From Jeongeupia sp. HS-3 (lineage in GTDB: Bacteria; Pseudomonadota; Gammaproteobacteria; Burkholderiales; Chitinibacteraceae): 64,000 nucleotides of DNA. The position numbers and the translations under genes were made by a program. The notes beneath the pieces were generated by a model that made no database searches, was not told where the DNA came from, and saw nothing but the letters and a program-made list of their open reading frames with translations. Positions 17,660 through 25,984 of the stretch are shown here, piece by piece (positions within the stretch are counted from its first letter, which is position 1; every line of letters begins with the position of its first letter). The DNA lies in the NCBI RefSeq assembly GCF_015140455.1, contig NZ_AP024094.1, positions 2,976,001 to 3,040,000 on the forward strand, written 5' to 3'.

Positions 17660-17988
17660 GGTCGGCGCCAGCCCGGGTCGGATTGGCTGTCGAGCGCGCG
17701 GTCGATCAACCCGGTCCAGCCGATATAGAGCTGATAGATTTCGGCTCGTTCGGAAATTTTGCCGTGCAGCGCAACGCCGTGCTGCTCGGCCCACGCCAGC
17801 GCCTCGGCTTCATCGTTTCCCTCGAACAGCACCACGTAGCGGTCGCCGTGGAAATCGATCAGCGGGCGATCGCTGCCGAAAAGATCGCTGCGCAGTTGCT
17901 TGAGCGTCTGCAAGGTATCGTTGCCGCTGGCGCCGCCGTCCGCAAGGCTGGTCGAACCGATCAGCGTGACGAGATTGAACCGGGTCAT
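17656..17988 (-). CDS. Hypothetical protein, about 110 residues
   Basis: It begins MTRFNLVTLIGSTSL, then HGDRYVVLFEGNDEAEALAWAEQHGVALH and a C-terminal YQLYIGWTGLIDRAL. The beta-alpha alternation suggests a small compact domain. I do not recognise the family. Its stop overlaps the SDR stop convergently by 4 bp, which supports a real gene boundary. Confidence 0.55.
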   Translation of the reverse strand: MTRFNLVTLIGSTSLADGGASGNDTLQTLKQLRSDLFGSDRPLIDFHGDRYVVLFEGNDEAEALAWAEQHGVALHGKISERAEIYQLYIGWTGLIDRALDSQSDPGWRRP

Positions 17989-18099
17989 GCTGCGTTTCCT
18001 CTGACTGGCAAAGCACCAGTCTAGGGCGCTGATTCGCTGGCGCTTTGTCTGCGATCAAACCGGTGCGCACCGTGCGGCTTACACATTGCACATGCCGGA

Positions 18100-18300
18100 T
18101 CAATAATGTGGCGGAATCTCGTCGGCCAGATTACGCTGGCCGCCGGCTTCGTTGCCGCGCATTTGCGATTGCACCCCGCGTAGCGCCTGGGCCAGCAGTT
18201 CGAGTTGCTGCTGCTGGCGTGCGACGACGCGGTTCAGCTCGTCCAGCAGATCATCCTGCAAGGCGAGTTTGATTTCGAGTTCGGTGATCCGGTCTTCCAT
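18100..18300 (-). CDS. slyX: SlyX family protein
   Basis: The 66 residues begin MEDRITELEIKLALQDDLLDELN and continue as a heptad-like coiled coil (VVARQQQQLELLAQALR), then end in PPHY, which is the typical C-terminus of SlyX proteins. Their function is unknown. It is divergent from the Hsp70 gene. Confidence 0.93.
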   Translation of the reverse strand: MEDRITELEIKLALQDDLLDELNRVVARQQQQLELLAQALRGVQSQMRGNEAGGQRNLADEIPPHY

Positions 18301-18422
18301 TTTTCCATCGTCCAGGCGTCTAAGGCCGCCAGCATAGCGCGTTACTCGCCACCTATCCGTGTGGTTTGACGCTGCGGGCTGACCGGCGTAATGTCGCGGG
18401 CCTTTTTGCGCGAGCCACTCCC

Positions 18423-19673
18423 ATGAATCACGCCTGTGGCATCGACTTCGGTACGTCCAATTCCACCGCCGCCATCTATACCGACGCAGGCGCGCGCCTG
18501 CTGGCGCTGGAAGACGGCAAGGTCACGCTGCCCTCGGCGGTGTTCTTCAATGTCGAGGACGATACGCTCGCCTTTGGCCGGGCCGCGCTCGGCGAATACC
18601 TGGAGGGCTACGAAGGCCGGCTGATGCGGGCGATGAAAAGCCTGCTGGGGTCGAACCTGATCGACGCCGGTACCGAGGTCGGCGGGCGCACGCTGGCGTT
18701 CCGCGATCTGATCGGCCGCTTTATCGGCGAGGTGAAAGCGCGCGCGCAGCAGCAGGCCGGCCATAATTTCGATGCCGTGGTGCTGGGTCGGCCGGTGCGT
18801 TTTGTCGACGATAACGATGCCGCCGATGCGCAGGCCGAAACCACGCTGGCGCAGATCGCCGGCGATCTGGGCTTCAAACATGTCAGCTTCCAGTTCGAGC
18901 CGATCGCCGCCGCGCATGATTACGAAGAGCGCATCGAGCGCGAAGAGCTGGTGCTGGTGGTCGATATCGGCGGCGGCACTTCGGATTTTTCGCTGATCCG
19001 CCTCTCGCCGGATCGGCGTGGCAAGGACGACCGCAGCGCCGACTTGCTGGCTAGCTGTGGCGTGCATATTGGCGGCACCGATTTCGACAAGCGCTTGTCG
19101 CTCGCTTGCGTGATGCCCGAACTGGGCTTGGGCGCGCAGCTCAAACGCGGCGCGGCCTTCCCGAGCAGCGTGTTCTTCCATCTGGCAACCTGGCACACGA
19201 TCAACTTCGCCTACACCCGCAAGATGCGCCAGACCCTGCATGCGCTGGCTCCGGACGTCACCGATATGACGCGCTTCGACCGGCTGTTTCACGTGATCAA
19301 CCAGCAGTCGGCGCATCATCTGGCGATGCGGGTCGAGGACACCAAGATCGCGCTGTCCGACACGGAAAGCGTGGCGATGGCCTTGAGTGAAATCGATGAG
19401 GCACTGGTGCGCGATGTCTCGCGGCAGACCTTTGCCGATGCGATCGCCGATGAAATCACCCGTGTCGGCGCGGCGGCGATGCAGACGCTGAATCAGGCCG
19501 GTGTCGCCGTGGCCGACGTTGATACGCTGTTCTTCACCGGTGGCGCCTCGGCGGTGCCGGCCTTGCGGGCGGCGATGGCTGCGCTGTTCCCGGCCGCGCG
19601 CGCGGTCGAGGGCGATGCCTACGGTAGCGTTGGCGCCGGTCTGGCCGTGGTCGCGCGGCAGCGCTACGGCTGA
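18423..19673 (+). CDS. Hsp70 family protein (YegD-like)
   Basis: The 416-residue protein has the actin/Hsp70 phosphate motif CGIDFGTSNSTAAIY at the N-terminus, a second ATPase motif VLVVDIGGGTSDFSLI, and GGTDFDKRLS with FFTGGASAVPALR near the end. It lacks the DnaK substrate-binding domain, as YegD proteins do. It is probably a cytosolic ATPase with a chaperone-like or regulatory role. The frame is open upstream, but the family start is MNHACGIDFGTS. Confidence 0.9.
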   Translation: MNHACGIDFGTSNSTAAIYTDAGARLLALEDGKVTLPSAVFFNVEDDTLAFGRAALGEYLEGYEGRLMRAMKSLLGSNLIDAGTEVGGRTLAFRDLIGRFIGEVKARAQQQAGHNFDAVVLGRPVRFVDDNDAADAQAETTLAQIAGDLGFKHVSFQFEPIAAAHDYEERIEREELVLVVDIGGGTSDFSLIRLSPDRRGKDDRSADLLASCGVHIGGTDFDKRLSLACVMPELGLGAQLKRGAAFPSSVFFHLATWHTINFAYTRKMRQTLHALAPDVTDMTRFDRLFHVINQQSAHHLAMRVEDTKIALSDTESVAMALSEIDEALVRDVSRQTFADAIADEITRVGAAAMQTLNQAGVAVADVDTLFFTGGASAVPALRAAMAALFPAARAVEGDAYGSVGAGLAVVARQRYG

Positions 19674-19760
19674 GTTTCCGGGCGGAGCTGATCTTGCGCA
19701 AGGTATTGGCGCAGCCCGGCGGATAGGGTGGATCCATTCCATCCAGCCGAGGGTTGCGCC

Positions 19761-20864
19761 ATGATCACCACCGCCATTTTCCCGTCCCGTTATGTTCAAG
19801 GCGCCGGCGCGCTCGATGCGCTGGGTGACGAGCTGGCCCGTCTGGGTGGCAAGGCGCTGGTGCTGCTGGCGCCGTTTGTCGAGCGTGAACTCGGCGAGCG
19901 CATCGCCGCGACACTGGCCAAGGCCGGCGTCGAGGCGCGGCTGGAGGTCTTCAACGGCGAGTGTTCGGACGAAGAAGTCGCCCGGCTGGCCGAGATCGCC
20001 CGGCCGCTCGGTGTCAGGGTGGTGGCCGGTATCGGCGGCGGCAAGATGCTCGATACCGCCAAGGCCGTCGCGCACGAACTGGCTGTCCGCGTCGCCATCG
20101 TGCCGACCATTGCCTCGACCGATGCACCGTGCAGCGCGCTGTCGGTGATCTACACGCCGCAGGGCGAATTCAAGCGTTACCTCGTGCTGCCGACCAATCC
20201 CGATCTGGTGCTGGTGGATACCGCCGTGGTCGCCAAGGCGCCGGTGCGCTTGCTGGTGGCCGGCATGGGCGATGCGCTGGCGACGTGGTTCGAGGCCGAG
20301 TCGTGCCGGATCAAGGGCGCCGGCAACATGACCGGCCGACCGGGACCGATGACCGCTCACGGTCTGGCGAAACTCTGCTTCGACACCCTGCTCGAATACG
20401 GCCCGCTGGCCTGCGCGGCCTGCGAAGGCGGCGTGGTCACGCCGGCGCTGGAAAAAGTCGTCGAGGCCAATACCCTGCTGTCGGGGCTGGGTTTCGAGAG
20501 CGGCGGTCTGGCGGCCGCCCACGCCATCCACAACGGCCTGACCGTGCTGGCGCAAACGCACGATTACTGGCACGGCGAGAAGGTTGCGTTTGGCACGCTG
20601 GCGTCGCTGATGCTCAATGGCGCGGCTCCGGCGCTGATCGATCGGGTTTACGACTTCTGCGATGCGGTCGGCTTGCCGACGACACTGGCCGAAATCGGTC
20701 TTGAAGATGTGTCCGATGAAGACCTGCACCGCGCCGCAGCCGCCGCCTGCGCCGATGGCGAAACCATCCATAACGAGCCGTGTGCGATCAGTACCGAGTC
20801 GGTGCTCGGGGCGATGATCGCCGCCGATGCCTATGGCCGTAGCCGCCTTTGCAGCTGCTGCTGA
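19761..20864 (+). CDS. gldA: Glycerol dehydrogenase
   Basis: The 367-residue protein belongs to the iron-containing alcohol dehydrogenase superfamily: FPSRYVQGAGALDALG, the NAD-binding GIGGGKMLDTAKAVAHEL, PTIASTDAPCSALSVIYTP and the metal-site segment AAAHAIHNGLTVLAQTHDYWHGEKVAFGTL. GldA oxidises glycerol to dihydroxyacetone with NAD. The C-terminus is slightly extended and ends in Cys-Ser-Cys-Cys, which I find unusual. It stands alone, 4 kb before the DHAP-linked cluster. Confidence 0.92.
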   Translation: MITTAIFPSRYVQGAGALDALGDELARLGGKALVLLAPFVERELGERIAATLAKAGVEARLEVFNGECSDEEVARLAEIARPLGVRVVAGIGGGKMLDTAKAVAHELAVRVAIVPTIASTDAPCSALSVIYTPQGEFKRYLVLPTNPDLVLVDTAVVAKAPVRLLVAGMGDALATWFEAESCRIKGAGNMTGRPGPMTAHGLAKLCFDTLLEYGPLACAACEGGVVTPALEKVVEANTLLSGLGFESGGLAAAHAIHNGLTVLAQTHDYWHGEKVAFGTLASLMLNGAAPALIDRVYDFCDAVGLPTTLAEIGLEDVSDEDLHRAAAAACADGETIHNEPCAISTESVLGAMIAADAYGRSRLCSCC

Positions 20865-20951
20865 TGGTGATCCGGCGCATGGCAGCAATGCCGCGCGACT
20901 GAGCAGGGGCGGCAGGTATAATCGCCGGCTGTACCGACACCGAGATTTGCC

Positions 20952-21554
20952 ATGTCCCGCACCATTTACCTGCTCCGTCACGGCCAGACCGAATTCAACA
21001 CGGTGCGCCGGCTGCAAGGCCGCAGCGATTCGCCGCTGACCGCAACGGGCCGTGCACAGGCGCGTGCGATGGGCGAGGCGCTGCTGGCCGAGATCGGCTC
21101 GGCCGATGGCTGGACGATGCTGGCCAGCCCGCTGCCGCGCGCGCAGGCCAGCGCCCGGCTGGTGGCGGCCGAGCTGGGTCTTCCCGAGGCGGCGATCGGC
21201 AGCGACGAGCGGGTGATCGAAGTCGGCTTCGGCGATTGGGAGATGCAGCTGCGTGCCGATCTGGTGGCCCAGTACCCGGTGCTGGAAACCGCGCCGGACT
21301 GGCATTTCCATTCGCCCAATGGCGAAACCTTCGCCGAAGTGCGGGCGCGGATCGATGCCTTCCTCGCTGACACTACGCTGCCGCAGAAGCTGATCGTGGT
21401 GTCGCACGGCCTGTTCGGCCGCTTGCTGCGCGCCGTGTACGCCGGCATCGACGGCGATGCACTGTTCAGCGGTGAAATGCCGCAGGACGCGTTCTTCCGG
21501 CTGCACAATGGCGATGTCACGCGAATCGATTGCGTGCCGGTTGCCGTGGAATGA
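20952..21554 (+). CDS. Histidine phosphatase family protein
   Basis: The 200-residue protein has the RHG motif (IYLLRHGQTEFN) with R8-H9-G10 near the N-terminus, SPLTATGRAQARAMG, SPLPRAQASARLV and the second histidine in VVSHGLFGRLLRA. These are characteristic of the phosphoglycerate mutase-like branch of histidine phosphatases, which hydrolyse small phosphate esters through a phosphohistidine. The substrate is unknown. It overlaps the next methyltransferase gene by ATGA. Confidence 0.9.
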   Translation: MSRTIYLLRHGQTEFNTVRRLQGRSDSPLTATGRAQARAMGEALLAEIGSADGWTMLASPLPRAQASARLVAAELGLPEAAIGSDERVIEVGFGDWEMQLRADLVAQYPVLETAPDWHFHSPNGETFAEVRARIDAFLADTTLPQKLIVVSHGLFGRLLRAVYAGIDGDALFSGEMPQDAFFRLHNGDVTRIDCVPVAVE

Positions 21555-22393
21555 GCGGCGCGACGATGACAGGCGAAAAATACGATATCCGCCCCGAGCA
21601 GTCGGTCGAGCTGTTGAAAGAACTGCACATCCTGACCCGCGACGGCAAGCTCAATCAGGACAGCCGCCGCAAGCTCAAGCAGGTTTACCACCTGTTCAAT
21701 TTCATCGAGCCGCTGCTGCGCGATGTGGTGGCCGATCACCCGAATGTCTCGCTGGTCGATCACGGCGCCGGCAAGTCGTATCTGGGTTTCATCCTCTACG
21801 ACCTGTTCTTCAAGGCCAATGCGCCGGAAGGCACGATCTACGGCATCGAAACCCGGCAGGAACTGGTCGAGCGCTCGACCGCGCTGGCCGAGCGTTGCGG
21901 CTTCCCCGGCATGCGCTTTCTGAACCTGTCGGTCGCCGATTCGATCGGCTCCGATGTCTTGCCCGAGCAGATCGATGTCGTCACCGCCTTGCACGCGTGC
22001 AATACCGCGACCGACGATGCGATCCGCTTTGCGCTGGATAAAAAAGCCAAGCACATCGTGCTGGTGCCTTGCTGTCAGGCCGAAGTCGCCGCCGTGCTGC
22101 GCAAGAACAAGCAGCGGGCGCTGAAAAGCCCGCTGGCCGAAGTCTGGCGCCACCCGATCCACACGCGCGAGTTCGGCAGCCAGCTGACCAATGTGCTGCG
22201 TTGCCTGCAGCTCGAAGCGCACGGCTATCAGGTGACGGTGACCGAGCTGGTCGGCTGGGAGCACTCGATGAAGAACGAGCTGATCATTGCCAGCTACAAG
22301 AATCTGCCGCGCAAGAAACCGGCCGAGCGGCTCGATGCGGTGCTGGGCGAACTGGGGCTGGAAGAAATGCGCGCGCGTTTTTATACCGTCTGA
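21551..22393 (+). CDS. SAM-dependent methyltransferase
   Basis: The 280-residue protein has motif I as VSLVDHGAGKSYLGFILYDLF, followed by IYGIETRQELVERSTALAERCG and VTALHACNTATDDAIRFAL. This HACdTATD motif is typical of the class I methyltransferase domain PF13679. A CCQAE segment follows (IVLVPCCQAEVA). The target is unknown, possibly RNA. It is co-transcribed with the histidine phosphatase and followed by a strong terminator. ATG 21566 is an alternative start. Confidence 0.82.
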   Translation: MSGATMTGEKYDIRPEQSVELLKELHILTRDGKLNQDSRRKLKQVYHLFNFIEPLLRDVVADHPNVSLVDHGAGKSYLGFILYDLFFKANAPEGTIYGIETRQELVERSTALAERCGFPGMRFLNLSVADSIGSDVLPEQIDVVTALHACNTATDDAIRFALDKKAKHIVLVPCCQAEVAAVLRKNKQRALKSPLAEVWRHPIHTREFGSQLTNVLRCLQLEAHGYQVTVTELVGWEHSMKNELIIASYKNLPRKKPAERLDAVLGELGLEEMRARFYTV

Positions 22394-22408
22394 TCGACGC
22401 GCCGTCGC

Positions 22409-22437
22409 AAAAAACCGGCCCAGGGCCGGTTTTTTTT
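22409..22437 (+). terminator. Rho-independent terminator
   Basis: Stem AAACCGGCC / GGCCGGTTT with loop CAG and a run of eight T directly after the stem GC. It ends the phosphatase-methyltransferase operon. Confidence 0.93.
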
Positions 22438-22575
22438 CGTCCCCTGGGCATCCTGCCGTTCGTCTGCTGGCTACGGCCATTACGCATATGTTGCGTCGCA
22501 GCAATTGATGACGATGTACTATCTGCATTCTTACTGTGTTTGACATTAATAACATGTCTGGAGAGTGGAAAGCAG

Positions 22576-23640
22576 ATGGTGACCATTGATTCCAAAGTGA
22601 CCCAGCTTGGGTGTTACAACGTGCAACAAGGGCAGAGCTCGGTTTCGGGCCTGTCGTCCGGGGCGTTCATGACGGTGCAGCTGCACCTGGCGCATTCGGC
22701 CAGCTTCGTTGGCGCCGGCATCATCGCCGGCGGGCCGTTCCGCTGTGCCGAGAGCTTCCCGGGCGCGGCGCCGGTAGCGGAAGACGCGTTCATCCAGAAC
22801 TCGCTGTTTATCTGCCTGAATCCGCTGGTGCCGCAGACCGCGCCGAATGCCGCGCATCTGGCGCAACTGGCGCGCGATACCGCCGCGGCTGGCGAAATCG
22901 ATCCGGTCGAGCATCTGGCCGATGACAAGGTCTACATCTTCACCGGCAGCGAAGACGAGGTGGTGTTTTCCGATGTCGTCGCCCGCACCCGCAGCTTCTA
23001 CGAGCTGCTGGGCGTGCGGCCCGAGCACATCGCGTTTGACGACACCGTGCCGGCCGGGCATTCGATCATTACCGACAACCCCGAGGATTCGCCGCTCGGC
23101 AGTAACCAGCCGCCTTACATCAATCAGGGCGATTTCATGCAGTCGCACCATATTCTCGAGCATATCTACGGCAAGCTGAACCCGCCGGCCGAACGCCTGA
23201 GCGGCCGGCTGCTGCGATTTCATCAGACCGAGTTCTTTGGCGGCGACCCTGGCGCCAGCATGAGCGAGTACGGATACGCCTATATCCCGAAAGCGGTCGA
23301 GGACGGTGCGCCAGCGCGGGTGCATATCGCACTGCACGGCTGCAAGCAGGGCTACAACTATGTCGAGTACACCAACGGCCGCCGCGACACGCTGACGTCG
23401 CCGCCGTACGGCAACCGCTACGTGACGACGACCGGCTACAACGCCATTGCCGACAGCAACAATTTCATCATTCTGTACCCGCAGGTCGAGGGCACCGACG
23501 ACGGCATCACCCAGAACCCCGAGGGCTGCTGGGACTGGTGGGGTTACTCCAGCACCGATGCGCAGCGCCCGGACTACTACTCGCGCAATGCGGTTCAGAT
23601 TCGCGCCATTCACGGCATGCTGCAGCGGCTCGGCGGCTAA
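22576..23640 (+). CDS. Poly(3-hydroxybutyrate) depolymerase-type esterase
   Basis: The ATG at 22576 gives 354 residues. The lipase-like box is SVSGLSSGAFMTVQLHLAHS with nucleophile S27. Further matches are SFVGAGIIAGGPFRC, the acid-bearing VYIFTGSEDEVV, PAGHSI, ARVHIALHGCKQGY and the ending GCWDWWGYSS, all typical of the intracellular PhaZd type. There is no signal peptide, which agrees with action on internal PHB granules. It releases 3-hydroxybutyrate oligomers. The following small protein may be a granule partner. Confidence 0.87.
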   Translation: MVTIDSKVTQLGCYNVQQGQSSVSGLSSGAFMTVQLHLAHSASFVGAGIIAGGPFRCAESFPGAAPVAEDAFIQNSLFICLNPLVPQTAPNAAHLAQLARDTAAAGEIDPVEHLADDKVYIFTGSEDEVVFSDVVARTRSFYELLGVRPEHIAFDDTVPAGHSIITDNPEDSPLGSNQPPYINQGDFMQSHHILEHIYGKLNPPAERLSGRLLRFHQTEFFGGDPGASMSEYGYAYIPKAVEDGAPARVHIALHGCKQGYNYVEYTNGRRDTLTSPPYGNRYVTTTGYNAIADSNNFIILYPQVEGTDDGITQNPEGCWDWWGYSSTDAQRPDYYSRNAVQIRAIHGMLQRLGG

Positions 23641-23667
23641 GCCCAACCGGATACAAAGGAAATAGTC

Positions 23668-24168
23668 ATGAGCAATTACGATCAGGCCAAGGCCATCCAC
23701 CACGTGCCCGCACACCGCTTGCACAGACTGGGGCAACTTTACACCCAGAGCGTCAGCCGCCATTTCAACAACAGCCTCGCCGTGGCGACATCGCTGCCGG
23801 CCTACCTCGATCCGCAGACCCTCGTGGAGGCATGGGGGCTGCAGCAGGCGGTGGCGCAGCGGCTGCAAAAGCAGAACCAGCAATGGTGGGATGGCATGAA
23901 GCTGCTGTATGAAGAATCTGGCCGGCTGGGCAAGGCCAATACCATGAGTAAGTTCTTCGAGCAGGAGTACAACCTGTACGCCCAGTTCGGATCGCTGGTC
24001 AGCGATCAGCTCACCAGCCTGATGGGACTGATGGAAAACGTCCAGATCGATTATGGCTACTGGATGGCGCAGAAGCAGGCGGCCCAGGCTGCGCCGGTGC
24101 AGGCCGTCCGGCCCGATGTGGCGGTGACGCGTTCGTCGTCGCGCCAGCGCGAAGCCGATGCGGCCTGA
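23668..24168 (+). CDS. Phasin-like small helical protein
   Basis: The 166-residue protein lies 27 bp behind the PHB depolymerase. It is predominantly helical and amphipathic: ALAVATSLPAYLDPQTLVEAWG, QQAVAQRLQKQNQQWWDGMK and LYAQFGSLVSDQLTSLMGLMENV. A Pro/Ala-rich low-complexity tail follows. The length and repeated Q/W-rich helices are compatible with a phasin, a PHB granule coat protein, but sequence alone does not prove this. The position next to a depolymerase supports it. Confidence 0.5.
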   Translation: MSNYDQAKAIHHVPAHRLHRLGQLYTQSVSRHFNNSLAVATSLPAYLDPQTLVEAWGLQQAVAQRLQKQNQQWWDGMKLLYEESGRLGKANTMSKFFEQEYNLYAQFGSLVSDQLTSLMGLMENVQIDYGYWMAQKQAAQAAPVQAVRPDVAVTRSSSRQREADAA

Positions 24169-24540
24169 GCGGCACCCGGACGCGCAAGCCGGCGGTGTCG
24201 AACGCGGCGTAAGCGTGTTGCCTCTGCGCCGCTGCCCGTCCTGACCGTCCCGTCGTCCCCCCCGACAGCGCCGCGTTGCGGCGCTGTTTTCGTTTCTGCA
24301 GTGCAGCGCCATCCGCGCGCGGAACAGGCATAAGCAAACACGGATCGCTGCCTGTATAGCAGGTATACCAATCGTTCATTTTCCAGCTCGCTCGGGCTGG
24401 AATATATTTTCATCAACCCGGAGCGCACAAGGCAAAGCGAAAACAAACAGCGCGGTGTTTTGAATGGCAGCGGGGAATCGGCATGGGAGGTTCGGATAGA
24501 CAACACCCTGCAATTTTCAAGAAGCGACCTAGAGGTTGGC
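24169..24540. other. Intergenic region before the AfsA-like cluster
   Basis: 372 bp without a convincing gene. It carries a terminator at 24265-24294 and then an AT-richer stretch (24370-24420) with a short CCAGC / GCTGG hairpin at 24383-24400 and a CCTGTATAGCAGG inverted repeat just before it. This is a plausible promoter region for the operon starting at 24541. Confidence 0.45.
24265..24294 (+). terminator. Rho-independent terminator
   Basis: Stem ACAGCGCCGC / GCGGCGCTGT with loop GTT, followed by TTTCGTTT. It ends the PHB depolymerase operon. Confidence 0.88.
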
Positions 24541-25032
24541 ATGTTGAGAAATATCTGTCTTGCGGGTGCATTGACGATGATTTCGACAATGACATTCGCA
24601 GCTGGATCGGATCAGCCCAAGATCGTACTCGAGCAGAAATTCGATGTCAGCGCCGAAAAGGCCTGGGGGAAAATCGGTACGTTCTGCAGCATTGAACATT
24701 GGCAATCCCTGGTGCGCGATTGCCTGGTGGAAGAACGGAGCGACGGCATTTATCGGGTGGTGGTGATGAAGAACGATAGCGCCTATACCGAGCGCCTCGA
24801 AACATTCTCGCAGTCTGATCGCAGTTTCAGTTATTCGATCTTGAGTGGCCCGCTGCCGGTGAATCAATACCGGTCCGAATTGAAGATCGAGTCCCGCGGT
24901 AATGAATCGAAACTGATCTGGCGGGCGTGGTACACGGTTCCTGAACAAGGCGACAGCCAAAAAATTAAAAGCGACCTAGAGGCGCTGTTCAGGAATGGCA
25001 TTAAGGGAATGTCGATCCTTCTGCATTCCTAA
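24541..25032 (+). CDS. Exported SRPBCC (START-like) protein
   Basis: The 163-residue protein begins with a signal peptide (MLRNICLAGALTMISTMTFA). A helix-grip domain follows: IVLEQKFDVSAEKAWGKIGTFCSIEHW, VVVMKNDSAYTERLETF, FSYSILSGPLPVNQYRSEL. Such folds bind hydrophobic small molecules, and some are polyketide cyclases. It opens the cluster, 30 bp before the NmrA reductase gene. A periplasmic ligand-binding role for the cluster product is a guess. AGAGG lies upstream. Confidence 0.72.
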   Translation: MLRNICLAGALTMISTMTFAAGSDQPKIVLEQKFDVSAEKAWGKIGTFCSIEHWQSLVRDCLVEERSDGIYRVVVMKNDSAYTERLETFSQSDRSFSYSILSGPLPVNQYRSELKIESRGNESKLIWRAWYTVPEQGDSQKIKSDLEALFRNGIKGMSILLHS

Positions 25033-25062
25033 GCAGTTCCAATTAAATACAAAGGAGAAATC

Positions 25063-25920
25063 ATGATTCTGGTCACTGGTGCCACTGGCAATGTAGGTAG
25101 CGAAGTCGTTCGTCGTCTGGCGGAGCAAAACGTGGCGGTGCGCGCGCTGACGCGCAGCGCCGACAAGGTCGGCCAGTCCGGTTCGGTCGAATGGGTGCAG
25201 GGTGAATTCACCGACGCACAGAGCCTGAGCAACGCGCTGCGCGGTGTCGACAAGGTGGTGCTGATTTCGCCGGCGCATGCCGACATGGTCGCGCACCAAC
25301 TGGCGGTGCTCGAAGCGGCCAAGGCGGCCGGGGTGAAGCACATCGTCAAGCTTTCCGGCCTCGGCGCCGGCCCGGAGGCGCCGATCCGTCTGCCGCGCAA
25401 GCATTTCGAGATCGAGAACCAGATCAAGGCCAGCGGTATCGCCTATACCTTCGTGCGTCCGAACCTGTTCATGCAGGTACTGATCGGCTCGGCCGGCAGC
25501 ATCGCGTCCGACGGCGCGATCTACGCCCCGGCTGGCGAAGGTGCGATCAGCTTTACCGACGTGCGTGATGTGGCGGCGACGATCGTCACCGCGCTGCTCG
25601 AGCCGGGCCACGAAAACCAGGCGTACGAAATCACCGGCCCGGCGGCGCTGACCTATGCCGAGGCGGCCGATGTACTGAGCGTTGCGATCGGCAAGCCGGC
25701 GAAGTATGTCGCGGTCGACGAGGAAACCGCGCGCAATGCGATGACCTCGGGCGGGCTCGACCAGTGGCTGGTGGAGGCCTTCCTCGAACTGTTCCAGATC
25801 TACCGCGCAGGCTACGGCGCCGCGGTGCTGAGCGATACCGTCGCCAGGGTCACCGGCCGCCCGGCGCACGATCTGAACAACTTCGCCAACGCCTATCGCC
25901 CGCAGTTCGTCGCCGCTTAA
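25063..25920 (+). CDS. NmrA-type NAD(P)-binding reductase
   Basis: AAAGGAG lies before the ATG. The 285-residue protein starts MILVTGATGNVGSEVVRRLAEQ (Rossmann motif TGATGNVG, residues 5-12), then VRALTRSADK, VRGVDKVVLISPAHADMV and FVRPNLFMQVL. This is the NmrA/QOR2-like group of atypical SDRs. It directly precedes the AfsA-like gene. In Streptomyces, the A-factor pathway uses a reductase (BprA) on the butenolide phosphate made by AfsA, so an equivalent role is inferred here. Confidence 0.85.
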   Translation: MILVTGATGNVGSEVVRRLAEQNVAVRALTRSADKVGQSGSVEWVQGEFTDAQSLSNALRGVDKVVLISPAHADMVAHQLAVLEAAKAAGVKHIVKLSGLGAGPEAPIRLPRKHFEIENQIKASGIAYTFVRPNLFMQVLIGSAGSIASDGAIYAPAGEGAISFTDVRDVAATIVTALLEPGHENQAYEITGPAALTYAEAADVLSVAIGKPAKYVAVDEETARNAMTSGGLDQWLVEAFLELFQIYRAGYGAAVLSDTVARVTGRPAHDLNNFANAYRPQFVAA

Positions 25921-25984
25921 GCCGCTGCGATCCAGGCCGGCGGGCGCAGCTCGCCGGCGGGGGCCCCATCTCAAGAGAGCCGAA

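Noticed and set aside
18342-21506. A 1054-codon open frame on the minus strand
   Set aside because: It is antisense to the Hsp70, gldA and phosphatase genes, which have strong family motifs. Long antisense frames are expected at this GC content; the translation has no recognisable domain and is rich in Arg/His/Gln.
24300-24540. Search for a Streptomyces-type autoregulatory element upstream of the AfsA-like operon
   Set aside because: Only short dyads are present (CCTGTATAGCAGG, CCAGC/GCTGG). They do not resemble the known gamma-butyrolactone receptor box, and no TetR-type receptor gene lies nearby.
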